Positions 49,442 to 62,846 of a stretch of DNA of 64,000 nucleotides are shown in pieces. A model generated the notes under the pieces. The model searched no databases. It worked only from the letters and a program-made list of their open reading frames with translations, and was not told where the DNA came from. Numbering within the stretch: position 1 is the first letter of the stretch; each line of letters opens with the position of its first letter. The stretch lies in the NCBI RefSeq assembly GCF_905475345.1, contig NC_066596.1, positions 5,023,001 to 5,087,000 on the forward strand, given 5' to 3'. A program made the translations under genes and the position numbers. This stretch comes from Vespula vulgaris. Taxonomy: Eukaryota; Arthropoda; Insecta; Hymenoptera; Vespidae.

Positions 49442-52400
49442 CTGAAAAAGAAGAGTAAAGATTAAAAATATGTAAGCTTATATAACATGAATATAGGTAT
49501 GCGATCATTTTCCGTGCTCTGAGCAAGAAGTAGACTATGTATTTAATCTTTTCTTAATATCGTTACTACACAAACTTATTTAAATTTTATTGAAAAATGT
49601 CATGTTCAATCTGATTTCGATTCAATATATATTGTCTATCGGCAATCTTTATTACTCGCAGGAACCAAGCACGATTAAACAAGTAAGATGCTTCTTCCTG
49701 TATAACTCAAAGGAAGAGGGAGAGTTTAGCAGTTTCTTGAGGTCAAAAAAAAAAGAGGTAAGGGGCCCCTTCGGCAGCCCTCGTACTTTTGCCAGGGTGA
49801 AATGGTACGCTCGGTATCGGACAGATATACGAGCGGCGTAGCAGCTATGGACAAAGAGCTACATTCACGCCAGCAGCCATTACGCATCATTATCGAGATT
49901 AGGATCACCAGTTCGAGAAAAGAAGAGAGAAAGAGAGGGAAAGAGTCGAAGAAGCGGGTTGCAGTAGAGCCTGAATTCTTCTACGAGCTTATATGTATTC
50001 GAACGGAAGAAGAAGGAGAAGGAGAAGAAGAAAAGAAGAAAGATGGAGAACTCAAGAAGGAAGGCCAAACTGTATTTTATTCTTGGTGGTGCCGTCTTGG
50101 CGCGGACTAACAAAAAAGTCACAAAGTAGGAGAGTGAGTCAAGGGAGGTACCTTCAACGGGGAATGGAAGAGGTCTTACTTTTTGACCAATTAACTTGAG
50201 TTTCGTTGGCCACGTTCATTCCGATGCTTATCCACTGAGTTTAGGAAACCGCTCTCTATGTGTTTCTGTTACCTAACATGTCACGAAAAACATGTTCCAG
50301 ACGATGTGATCTTTCTTTTTTTGGATCGCGAATTCGTCGAAAGCAAAGATTTACGAGACACGTCCGGTAGTCAATCGAGGCAATTTCTCACGATCAAAAT
50401 CAGACATCGTTAAGTGACAATAGTCAATTTGCACTTTTTGACAAAAATTTGTACGACGTGACTTTTTCGAAGATTCTATAGAGACTTTATTGGGATTTGC
50501 AGGAAATATCATATAATATTCTGAGACGGTCGATTGAGATATCGTTTTGCAGTGGTGGTTACTCGCGTCGGTACCAGTGTCGACGATGGCGCGATCACAA
50601 TGCGAAGGAGATCGATTAGCCGACACGGTAATTAAGGTCCTAGGGTTCATCCAACCTAGAGGTCTACTCGAGTAGACTAGTCGCCTCTGTTGGAGACGTG
50701 CGTTCCACTTGGAACCGGTTGAATCAGCTCGCAGACGATCGATCCTTTGCTTCTGCGAATATCGTTCCTGTTATCCTAACGATACTACGACTGAATTACG
50801 ACTCTTCTCTCTATCATTTTATCAAGATCGAAGAAACCAGTCGACAATTTTGCTTTGATGGAATTTTACCGAATACTATCACGATCGTGAACGTTAAAAT
50901 GAGATTTTTACGATCGTTGAAATTGCTACGTCACATTGCCATTACTTATGTGTTCCATTCATTTCAACGAAAACACGACACTTTCAGAAATATCCAAGAT
51001 CGAGTACTCGGAACAGAGAAAGAATTTTTCCTAATGCCACCTCTTGAAACGGCGGCGACGTTACGTCTAGCGTAAAACGTTCACGCGATATGCTTCAAGA
51101 GTGAGGAAGAAATTACGTGGATTTAGAGTCCCGTTTGTTCGAGCTTCGTAGCACGCTTCGTACGAAACGTACACCTCCATCTTTCATCCGCTCGAGCAAG
51201 TCTTACCGTTTGCTCTACCGCTTTACCACCATCGCGACTACCAACCAGCACTGGAGATTACAAAACCTTTTACCAAAAGGCTCTTACTTACATAGTAAAA
51301 ACGCATAAAAGACTTTAGATGTATGTTTAAGTGAGCTTACTTAGACATTTTCAAAGAAAAAAAAAGAAAGAAAAGAGAAAGAAAAATATCGACGTTGATA
51401 AACGGAAATAAAGTTTACTAGTATTCGTAATTTTTCAAGAATCCAAAGAGACGTAAAATAAAACCGCAAAGTCTAATTACGAGTGGTCCCTTTGACTACC
51501 GTATGGCATAGGTGTGGATACTATGGTGTGGTACCGCTGCTGGCACTGATGTTTATCTTCAAGCACGAGCGATGGGATGGTCAAGATGGCAGAGCGTGTC
51601 TCTCCCATTTATTCCTCGCGCAAAACCGGTACGGCTTGTCCACCGGCAGGACGAAAAAATGAAAACGCAGTAGTCCATGATCCAGCCGGAGGATAGTAAC
51701 TCCCTTTCTACCATCCCTCTTTCTAGATTCACACACCGTATGGTGCAGAGCGTTAGATCAAAGTCTCCTTCGTATTAATTTTCACGAAAGTCGGTACTTC
51801 GAGTTGTAGGTAATTTATCGAACAGACGTTCTCGACTAAATCGTTGGAAACTCTTTCATACGATCTCTCTCTTTCTCTCTTTACCTTAACGCCAGCATAG
51901 CCATTCCATAATTCAACCCAAATATTCGCCTACATTCCTTTGCACCGTTGCTTTTAGAAGGCTAGCTACAACGAACGTGTATGTGTGCTTGTCTGTGAGC
52001 CAAACTTTATCACATAGAAGTCTCTGTATTCTCCAGCATACTGTCTTTCTCTTTTCCCCTCTCTTACCAACACATGCTAGTCTACAGATGCGGGTTATAA
52101 GAACGTCGACGTACAATGCACGCGACTCCAAGGCTGACCCTGGAGAAGGAGAACGAAGAGAAGAAAGGTGGTGGTAGTGGTGCAGAGGTAACGAGGGTTG
52201 GGTGTTGGTGTCCCTCTGGAAGAGGGTCGGCTGGGGAGGCGGTCGGTGTAGTAGGGCCATGAATTATGCAGTTCGCCGCGGGCTAGAGCCTCGCAGGAGG
52301 ATAGACCGAGGGATGGGGGGGCAGGTATGAGGCCGTGCTGTGGTGGTAGGGGTTGTTAGAAAGAGAGAAACGTTGAGAACGAGATAGAAGAGATAGAGGA

Positions 52401-52869
52401 AGAGAGAAGAGAGAGAGAGAGAGGAACAGAAAGCAAAAGGTTGGTACAAAGAGAGAGAGAGAAAAGAGAGAAAGAGAAAGATAGAAAAGTGGAGGCTATA
52501 CTTACTCGGTCCAGAGCCACTTTACCCTTACCACTCTCCCTACTACCTTTCGGCTCTTTTACCCGACAAACTCCACCTGCGCCTCTAGCTTCCAACGCTT
52601 TCGACCACGTCCGACCCCATCATTCCCCCTTTTCCTTCTTCTCCAACCCGACACTTTGACTCGGCCGATTGAAATTTTCATACCGATACGTCTGCCGGCC
52701 CAGTTTATGTTCCGAATAGGGCTGAAATGCACGTCCGCAGACACTTATAGCAACTTCACGTACTCTTTTTCTCTTTCTTGCCTTCTTTTTCTATAGACGT
52801 TCTTACCTCCTTGCTTTGCACTTTCCTTGGATTGGTCTGTCTGCTTATCTCTCTCTCTTTCTCTTCCTT

Positions 52870-52924
<55 letters not shown>

Positions 52925-54000
52925 TTCTTTTTCTTTCTTTATTCTTGTCTGTATTTTGTGTCTGTTTTTTTTTCCCGCCACGCTTTATTGTGCAGAATAA
53001 AAGAGATAGGGTTGAAGTTTGCATCCTAGAAAGTACACTCTCCTGCTTTTTAGACTCTACGCGAGAATCTTAGACTCTTCTTAGAATACTCGAGAGGTGT
53101 TCGTAGATACAAAGAGGAAAATGTGAGATGAAGAGAAAATATAGATTATTTCGACCATTCTTCCTGAAGTTTTATCTTTACGAACAAAAGTCCTATAGAC
53201 GAAAAAAAAAAAAGGGAAAAGATTAGCATTCAAGTACTTCACCTATCTTATCGAGTGAAACCTCGGTTTGAGTATCAATTCTAAATATCTGCACATTAAG
53301 GTTGAAACGTTTTCTCTAGGAAAACAAAGATCAACCCTTACAGTTGAATGCCAATCGAAGTCGTGAAACCGACGTCGAAGGTAAACTGCATGGGCCCGAC
53401 GAATCCCCCGTAGACGAAAATCAAACAATCCGGAGAAGCGAAACGGCCTAAGGGATTAATCCGTTATTCGGTGTTCCACCAGGAGAAACCAATCGATCGA
53501 AGCGAACCCAATGGAACGAGTTGCTCGTTCGCAACACCGATCGCCGAAGAGTTATTATCCGGTGCGATGACAAAGCGGAGATAGGAAGACTCGAAGAACT
53601 CGTTCGATTCTTGCTCCTGGCCGATTAATTATTGGCGAGTAATGAGCAAGGTGCGTCGATATCTCAAAAAGGAAATGAAAGAAAGAGACAGAGAAAAAGA
53701 GAAAGAGAGAGAGAGAGAGGGAGGGAGAGGGAGAGAAAAAATGAGAACCGGAGAAACTCGATATCTTTAGCGAGATCTTTTTTCTCTCTTCTTCGTTTTT
53801 TCTTCAACAATCTCTCTCTTTCTTCTGTCCTTAGAAATCGTTTATTCGTGTTTAACGGAGCCCCGACAGTTCGACGAAACTTTTCGAAGCTCTCAGACGA
53901 AAGGCGTTACCTTCGGAGAAAAACCGATGGGCGAAGCGCTGCAACTTCGTACAAGGGAATGCTTTTGCATTGCGACGCTTACAACGTCGTTGAAAAAAAA
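49442..54000. other. Region upstream of Ddr coding exon 1, no recognised gene
   Basis: Probably 5' UTR intron. 50700-51075 has a plus-strand frame of 125 codons with no recognised domain. GC-rich block 52080-52340. GA tract 52380-52490, CT/TCTA tract 52846-52935, GA tract 53680-53740. Confidence 0.4.
52846..52935 (+). repeat. (CT)n plus (TCTA)n compound microsatellite
   Basis: CT repeat passing into TCTA/TATC tetranucleotide units. Confidence 0.97.
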
Positions 54001-55866
54001 AAAGAAAAGAAGAAAAAAGGGAAAGAAAGAAAGAAAGGAACGGAAGAGATCCGGAGAAAGAAGGAAAGAAAGAAAGAAAGAAAAGAAAAAAGACAGAAAG
54101 AAAGAAAGAGAAAGAGTTAGAGAGTTATATTTACGTAATTCTTTTTCTCACACCCGAGCTCTTATTGAAAAGTAACGCGATTAAATTGCGATTAATGACT
54201 TTTTAATTACTATACAATTGGATTACACATTAACTGATTAAATTTCGAAACTTAAGAAATATCAATGAACGCCCGGTGTCTCTTTTAATGAAGTAAGAAA
54301 TCAATCGGTACATCAGAAAAGCATCTATTATTAGATCGGATGCTTCTAAGATGATGAAAAATATCAAGAACCTACTGAAGCATAGAGAAGTATCGAGAGA
54401 AAAACAGAGAGAGAAAGAGAAAGAGAGAGAGAGAGAAAGAAAGAAAAGTACAGAAAGAGTTAAGCTAACCAGGATAAATTGGGTCGAAGTCTCACGGCCT
54501 CTTTAGCCGCGTGAATGGTAGAGCTGACTAAGCTGGTGGGAAAACTCTTGCCTTCCCTGAAAGATCGTGTCGACGACGTGTTCCGATCAACCTCGGCATC
54601 GACTTTGAATAAACGTGGAATAAATTACGATTGAGTCAGGAGTAAAAAATGAAATGAAAGAAAAAGGATGGAGAATGATTTCAACAAGACGTAGGATCAT
54701 ATCTTTGGAAAAGTTCGACTTATATCGGTCTTACGAGTACAGAATCGAAATGCTCATGGAATTGGAAGGAACGACCGATCTACCCCGTGTGCAAATACTG
54801 TGTGCGAGACTCTCGAAGGTATGGAAATTGAAGGAAGAGAAAAGGAAAAGAATAGAAAGAGGAAAAGAAAGAAAGAGGAAAAGAAGGAAATGCGCACGAG
54901 TGGCTCTAATCCGTCCTTCAGGGAAGCTTAAGCCCGTCTTCGTGTACCATTCTCGGAGAATACCGTTTAAGTGTCGTCCGTCTGGGGGTCCTCCACTCGA
55001 GTAAATATTTAGGAATTTTTCAAGAGCCCCGGAGTGCCTAAGAAAACAGTTTATTTCGTAGGAAAGAGGGATCCTTCCCTCTCGCCGTTGAGTACGTATA
55101 CGCTTGGGAGTCCGACTCTTCGAAAGCTCGAATCCTTCCTCGTCATTGTCAAATGGCCACGATATGTGCTACGCTACTATGCCGTTAGCAGTACGCCTTT
55201 GCGTGTAAAAAATATTTGAGAGTGAAGGATGAGCGAGGAGGGAAAGGGTGGAAGGAAGGGGAACGAGTAGAAAAGGGAACACACGTGGGGTGTGCTTCCT
55301 TCAAAGATTATCCTATCTCCTGACTCCCTATAAAGCTTTTGTAGATCAGCCTACGTTCCTACCTTTTTTATTTTTTCTAAAGCGCTTCGTGTTTATCGTT
55401 CCTCGGGCTCCTCCACTCGACTGATCTTTCAACGTGGAAAGGATCTCCAAACTGGCTTACCTGCAACAAACGAATTCCGTTTTTGTTACCGGAGTAGGTA
55501 GATATTTTTTTGCATTTGCAGTGCACGCCACAGTTGTTTCGTGATACGTTGCTTTTAAGGGGAGTATTATAAGGTATCTATTTAATTTAACGTTTTTTTT
55601 CTCTTTTTATTTATTTATTTCTTTTCTTTATTTTTTTTTTGCTAGTCTATTCAGTGCTATCATCTTTTATGTTGAGACGTCGAATGAAATTTCGAAAATG
55701 CCGACCGATCGAATGGGATATAAATAGAGACGAGACAACCGGCAAATAGTTTAAAATTGACTCGATGTTTATGATCAAATCGATTTTCTATTCGCAGCTG
55801 CACCGTTTCGAGCTTTCGGTTGCGTACGAGAGAAAAGGGGAAAGGGAGAGATCGAATAGAAAGGGC

Positions 55867-55868
<2 letters not shown>

Positions 55869-55911
<43 letters not shown>

Positions 55912-55968
55912 AGAGACAGAGGGAAAGAGAGACAGAAAGAGAAATAGAGGAAGAGAGAGAGAAAGAGT
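55869..55968 (+). repeat. (GA)n compound microsatellite
   Basis: Pure GA followed by GACA, GGGAAA and GA units. Confidence 0.97.
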
Positions 55969-56874
55969 GATAGGCTGATATAGAACATCGTCGCCGGTGT
56001 AAATCATCGAGAGCGATCCCAGAGTAACTGCAATAAACGCTTAATTACGTGCAATAAGTAATCAAAGCGATTAAGCTTTATAATGCCGTGCGTGCAATTA
56101 GTAACGCGCTCGTAATCTAAATTTAGTTTCACTGAGCGTCGAATGGTCACGCTTTCGTTCATGAAATTCACGAGCGACTAGACCGATACGGGTTTTCACA
56201 TAGCTTTCATCGATTGCTCTTATTGCATTTTAATTGCAATAGCTTTCACGATTTTCCATTTGACCGCACTGTCGAGAAATTAAAATTAATAAATTACATC
56301 ATAAATTCGTACCTAAAATTTAATAGCGAATTCTTATGCTAAATTGTAAAAAAAAAATTTTAAAAAGACTCGATGTCCTTGAATTCATCGGGTCGTATCT
56401 TTGGTATAAAACGATGAAGGATTCAATAAAAAGGAGTCTCCTTAGGAACAATTTTAGTGGCACTACAGGAGGTACTCTCTGTCTTCCAAGAAGCAACGTT
56501 TTTATCGTTGATTTCGAACGACTCCGAATCAGTCAATACGTGCGCGCATCCTCAATGAAAGTCGCGCGCCCGTTGAATAATGCCGAGAATTCGTGGAAGG
56601 GGAAAAAAGAAAGAAAAAGGAGGAGACTCGGAGAAGCCAAAAGAGTAACTGAGAGAAGAATAATAAAAAGAAGAAGAAGAAGAAGCAAGACGGTTGCCAA
56701 AGCAGCCGGCGTCTCAATGAACTCCCCCGAGGAGTGGGTGTCTCGTTAAAATGGATCTCGCGACACCGTAGCGACCGCCATCTTTGTCCTTCGTCCTCAT
56801 AGAAGCGCCAGCTGTTCGAGAAAGCGAAAAGACGCGACTTCTCTGAGCTTGAACTTACTAATCCTAACCACGCG

Positions 56875-56876
<2 letters not shown>

Positions 56877-56927
<51 letters not shown>
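56877..56927 (+). repeat. (CT)n microsatellite
   Basis: About 50 bases of perfect CT repeat. Confidence 0.98.
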
Positions 56928-56929
<2 letters not shown>

Positions 56930-57151
56930 TTTCCTTCTTTTCCTTGTGCAAAGTCTTATACTATATTTACCAGCATAATAAATTTCAAGTTAGATTTCCG
57001 AGATGGAATACTCGTGCAGATTTTCCGTCGTTGCTCCCTTATCGAAAGTCCAGTAAACAAGAGTAGGACCAGATTAGAAACGTGAGACGTAAGTGCTGTT
57101 TTCTCTGAACTCCATTCGTCTTCTGCTTCTTTCTCTTTCTCTTTCTTTCTT

Positions 57152-57182
<31 letters not shown>

Positions 57183-58111
57183 CTCTCTCTCTTCTTTATC
57201 TTGCAAGAGAAAGACAGAAAAAAGATGTTACAACGAGGATGAGAAAGAGGTCTTGGAACCTATGGAGGTTCATCTTCTCAAGTAGAGTCGTTACTTTCTT
57301 TTCCTTCGCTTCCACGTTACGTTTCGGTCCACCCTTGTAAACATCCCTTCGCTCAAACACGTTATCTCGACGAATGAAGGATATTACCTTCGTACGGTGA
57401 ACTCTCTATTCCCCGGACCGCTTTTGCTCGTTCAACCTTGGGCTTTGGGTTCACTTAATTCCTCTTTGCTCAAAGTGCGCATCGCCGATTGCTCGACCCT
57501 TTCCACTCTTTTCTCTTTTCTGTCTTTTTTGGACCGTTGCTTTTCATTGTGCCCTCGAGGAAAAAATCTCGAATATCTGCTCCCTTTCCCTCTCTCTTCC
57601 TTTGCTTTCATTTACGAATCGTAAACTCGATCGACGTGCGTCTCAGTACGTATCGTTTGAAATAATCTCTTTCCGCGGAGCGTAATATTTAAATACGAAT
57701 GATTCTAACAAGTAAAACTCTATAAACACAGTATCCCAAGCGAAAACCTCAATTTCAGAACCAAGATAAATTATAGGTCTTACGATCTTCAGCAAAGCAT
57801 TTAACCCACTAACCTATCGATAGTCCGATCACGAATTATCATAATTTCAAGCTTCAGCATCGTTGAAAGATTTTGATCTCGGAGGAACGAGAGTATTGGA
57901 TGCGTTTGATGACTAATGCACGTTCTCGTTTACCAGGACGAAATCCTGGATGCATCGAGACTGGATAGAATCGCGGTTTGCGTGCGTGCTCGTACACACG
58001 CACTTATACACCAATTCCCTGAACAATGCGCGGATCCAGGAGGCCCGCCCGAGCCGGCCCGTAAGGCACGTTATATGCGCTGCTGAATGACGAGCATTCG
58101 AGCGAATGGGA

Positions 58112-58128
58112 CCAATCAGGCTGATTGG
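58112..58128. promoter_or_regulatory. Paired inverted CCAAT boxes (candidate promoter element)
   Basis: CCAATCAG and CTGATTGG are perfect 8-bp inverted repeats separated by one base: two opposed CCAAT (NF-Y-type) sites. They lie in a GC- and CpG-rich block (58020-58200) including GGCCCGCCC and GAGCCGGCCCG, 8.7 kb upstream of the first Ddr coding exon. Inference: a promoter or proximal enhancer, possibly of Ddr. No TATA box or transcription start could be fixed. Confidence 0.4.
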
Positions 58129-61100
58129 CCGAGCGGTATTTACATTTCTGCGGGTGAGGGCCGCTTGAGGCTGCCACCAGGAGATTCGGAGAGAATGTTG
58201 AAACCTAGCATAGACGTAACGCATCGTGGTGTACATGGTGCTGTACAAATCCCAGAACGACGAAGGCTTCGAAGTAGATGAGATGCAGGAAAGCACTTCG
58301 ACGAATATTACTGATGCGCATGCATTTCCCGATATCGCTCAACAAAAGCTGCCCTCGTTTTAGAGTTCTTTCTATCTTCTTTTTTGCTCCTAACATCCGT
58401 TCTCTTGTTTTTAATTTTTATCGCATATGCTGAATAGCTTCGAATGCTCTCGTCGATGTCACTCGAGTCGCGTTCGACAACCCCAAGTTTACCGAGTACC
58501 AAAAAGCGGCTAATTAATAACCCCGGGTAACAAGGAACAGATGGAACGGTAGAAAGTCGACTAGCGACAGACGCTCCGTACTATGCTTGATCGGTGGACC
58601 GATGTACAAGCGTAGGTACACGTGTATGTGTGTCTGTTTGCACGTGTACAAGTTCTCTACTCAAACGTCGTTCCTATTATTGCGCACGTGTGGTCCGGAT
58701 GGTCGCGTGCATGCTATTAGCGAAAAGGAGTGTCTAGAGGGTAACCGGTCCATCTACCGAAACGTCTGCTATAAATGACATCTCGTGGTGGTTAAACGGA
58801 GGAATCTTCCTTAGTCAATGATGTTTCGTTTCCGGTTGACTAACCTTTAGTCAAATTTTATATTTCATTTTCCAATTGGCTGATATATGACGTATTTTTT
58901 ATTCACTTTGTTTAATACAATATATTAGTCATGCGGAAAGAAAAAAATTTGTTTTGATTTTATTGAGACGAAAGTAGAAGGATTAAAGTGATCGTGACTC
59001 TGGATGTTGCAAAGCAACAAATGCCCGACCCATCTCAGCTCAGTAGGATGCCGAAACTGGTCCGTTCGGATCATCGTCTTTTCAACAAAAAAAAAAGAGC
59101 GTCACATCTATTGTATTCGCGTTCCAATTTTGTGTCACGATTAACGTTCATCCGTGATATCTTCACCACATAAGCCCCGGGCATTGTGTTGAAATAATTC
59201 TTTTACCTCTTCTTCTTCTTCTTCTTCTTCTTAATCTTCTTCTTCTTATTCCTATTCCTTTTACTTTCAGAGCTGACGGTTTATTACGTGTCAGAAGAGA
59301 TCACACAGCTTTTTTATTCTTGATACGGTCTCGTGCCTCCGTCGAATTTCATTTATCCGATCAGTGATTTTAATAGATATATATTTTAAATTGACTTCAG
59401 GTATTATAAATTCTTTATATAAAATTAAAAACAAAAATGTGATTTCATTAAACTTAATTTAAGTGTAACTATTTTGTAAAAAACCTTATATAAGAGATTT
59501 GATCTGCCCAATCAAATGTTATTGAATCTTTTTGTTTGAAATTTACGTAACGGTCGAAAGAAACATTCCAAAAAAATTCAAAGCCTGTGAAATAAGAAGA
59601 GTAAGTCAAAAACTCTGCTGATGTATTCGAAATGATCTTACGCGGCGTTTTTTCATGATACTTATCAAGTGCAAATCCTACTTTATCGCAAGTAGCATTC
59701 TTATTAGGAGACTCCGGTTTTCCTTACTCTGCCTCTATTTCCTCATTTTCCGTCTGCCCTTGTCTTCCTCGTTCCATTTCACCATATATAAGAGGATTTA
59801 GAAAAGTGCTACCATCGTTAGAATAACAGATCATGTTCATTAATGCAAAACCCTCTTCTTGTGATATGCTCGACTATAGTATCTCACTCTACTCCCTTTA
59901 TCAACCATCTAACTTTCCATGCTGACCTGAAAAAAACTTTGGAACAAAACCGATAACGGAAGAGACACCAGGAAAGTTCGTTGGCACGAGAAACGTCGTA
60001 TCGAGGAATCAAGTTTCAATTCGGTGGTGAGAGAAACAGATAGAGACCAGAAGATTTTGCAGATTTCGAACACAGTTACTCGAGTTCGTACACGTTAATA
60101 ATCCGTTTATAGTATCGATCGTAAGGGGAGAGTTATAATAATCTGTGTGACGGGGAGTCTCTCATAGAGAGAGAAAGAGAAAGAAAGAGAGACAGAGACA
60201 GACAGACAGACGCTTTTTGGAGGCTGTATCCAACTGGAATTTCAGTCCTGCCAACCCCTGCCGTCCTTTCGTCGGTTGGAGAAAGAGAAGTAAAAGGGAC
60301 GAAGAGAGGAGAAAGGGCTAGCGCTAGCAGAGACAGAGGGGTTGTTTTCGTGCAATGGTACGACGTGTCTACTACGGTGTGTATGGGTTGGTGCTCTCGG
60401 TATCAAACCCTCCGCGTGCCTAGAATTCCCTCGGTAATTGCATCGCGTGGCGCCACGCCAGAACGATTGCATTTTCCGTAAGCGCGTCACACTATAAATG
60501 GTAAAAAGATCGTATTTCTATTCTTCTTCTCATTTACTCTTTCTCGATATCCATTCTTCCTTTCTTCATTTTAACTTTTATATTTATTTTCAGGTAGAAC
60601 TTTAGCGAGGCCTGATATGAAACCAAAATGTCTGCTTAAATGTGACAATCCGAAGTGTGATGATATCTTTCAACAAAAATAATATTTCTTAAAGTCAGAA
60701 AGATAATTAGTAGATTTTAAGAATAATGACAATGTTTTTATCCGTAAGACGTAAACTTCCAAGTAGCAGAAATCATTTGAAGATCTAAAATCTTTCCAAT
60801 CTTAACTAACCATTCGTCTACTAACAACTTGTGAATTTTCTGGTACTTAAAGTATATTTGAACGATCTATAATCGTAAGCGACTTAAAGACGCCTTGAAT
60901 GCACTCCTGAGAGCTGTTTGTGGAAGGAGTACTTTTAAAAGTATCTCTTGTTATTTACAACTTCACATTGAGCGTTTAAAGGAAACGTCGAATTAGAAAG
61001 TAGGTGCGACTTGGAACGACGTTTTACAACTTCTAATCTTTAGAATTCTCACGAGTTGGTGTATATTGTCAAATTAAATTTATACCTCTGAATTCATAAA

Positions 61101-62812
61101 ATCGTTAAAATTCTTAACGTCGCATTAAGCGTTATTTATTGCGTAATAAGTATATTAATTTATCTACTTGTCTTTAACTTGTGTGCTTTATTTTTCTTTT
61201 GGCACAGCTTTGGAAAGACGAATCCTGTCGATCTCACGTTACTACTCTATATAAAGGAAAGAAACACTTTGAACGTGAAATGTCTAGGGGTTCTGTCGAG
61301 GGATAAAGCGACGAGTTTCGAGTTACTAGACAAGCGCAGTAGTTTGCCAGACTGGCGAACTTCGAGGTGTCGATGTATTACTGCGATTTCGATGGACAAT
61401 ACCGTTCGATCTCCTGAAATATTATACGGACGATTGTCTGAAAGAAAAACGAGAACGCCAGGGTCTTTTCGAAGTTACGAAGGGTTCGAAAAACTCCCCA
61501 TTAAAAACTTTTCTATCAACGTATTTTCTTTCCCGATTAAAAAATGTAAATCGGTAGAGAGACAGGAAGATTCTCCTCTTTGTTAATAGTTCTCTCCATT
61601 CCGAATGAGGTACACTCGGTGACTATTAAAATCGAGCAGTAACCGTTTCTAGTTAAATAAGGCAAATCCTCGACGATGGTAGAATTCTTTTCCATGCCAA
61701 GGAAAGCCATAAAATAGAAGAAAAGGAAAATCGTAATTTGTAGAAAATTACTTTCTCTGTCGTACTTTTCAATTTCCCTTAAGACTAGGAAAATTGAAAA
61801 ATCTCTTATTCGAGCAAAGAAAACATTTGCATTATCTCGTTGAAACAATATCGTGCATTGTTCGAAATGATTATATAATAAATATATAAATATTAGCTTA
61901 TATGAATGCGTGCGATGAATTAATATTATCGTTAGAAAATTTATATTACGTTATTTTTACTCGTACAACTATTTCGTAACAACTATTTCATATTCATTGC
62001 TAAAAGGATCCAAAAAATGATGGTGGTGGGGATGACGAGTCCAGCACAGACGGAAACAAACGTTTGCGATTCGTTTGACGCGGGGCTCACCTTGCAGGGA
62101 TATTGCGAGCCGCGGAGAGCTCGACGAGCGGTTGCAATAAAAATGCCTCGTGCAATAGAAAAGGGAGGATACAATGGGAACACAATGGGCACGAGTGGAT
62201 GGTGGCTATGCGACGTGGGGGATGAGAGTAAAAAGGTGTGGGCCACGCTCCTCGACGTTGCAACAATTGGCGGTGTTCCTGTACCAGCTACGGTGCAATC
62301 TCATTCGCGTTCTCTCGCATGAACGAACACAGAGAGGGTGAAAAGGAAAGGAAAGGTGGTGAGGGGGAGATTTAGGACAGACAATTCTTGCCCGTTTCTT
62401 TATTGATTTTACTTTTACTTCGTCGTTGAATCGTCATAATCTTATCGTCATTTTTAGCATAGCCGACTCACTCCTATTTATCAATATCTGAGAACAAGAT
62501 CTTTCGTATTCAATCATTTTCTGAATATTAAATATCAGTTTATCATAGAAATAATTCCATTAAATATCAGTTCATATCACTTGCACAGTAACAGTCCGTT
62601 CTTGAAAGAAATGCGATTTTAAATAGCAAAGGGTCGAAATTAGAGGGTTGGGAATGCGATAAGCACTCGATCAAAGGCTCGTTGAACGCGTCAGAGACGT
62701 AAACTCGAGAGACGAATAGATATCTCGCGGGGAGGAAACTGGAGCATAGATAAGCCGGCCGTCAACCGCAGAGGAGTGAGAGGGAGAGAAACGGAGATAG
62801 AAGCAGAAGAGA

Positions 62813-62846
<34 letters not shown>

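Larger units (their letters stand above)
54001..58020. other. Upstream region rich in simple repeats
   Basis: GAAA-type tract 54001-54118, GA tract 55869-55968, CT tracts 56877-56927 and 57123-57193. A minus-strand consensus donor TTGCAG|GTAAGC occurs at 55461/55460 and could mark a non-coding first exon of Ddr. No recognised coding sequence; the plus-strand frame at 56336-56749 is partly repeat-derived. Confidence 0.4.

Noticed and set aside
58062..58070. TAAGGCACG, matching the miR-124 seed
   Set aside because: The sequence after the ninth base differs from miR-124, and I see no hairpin arm.
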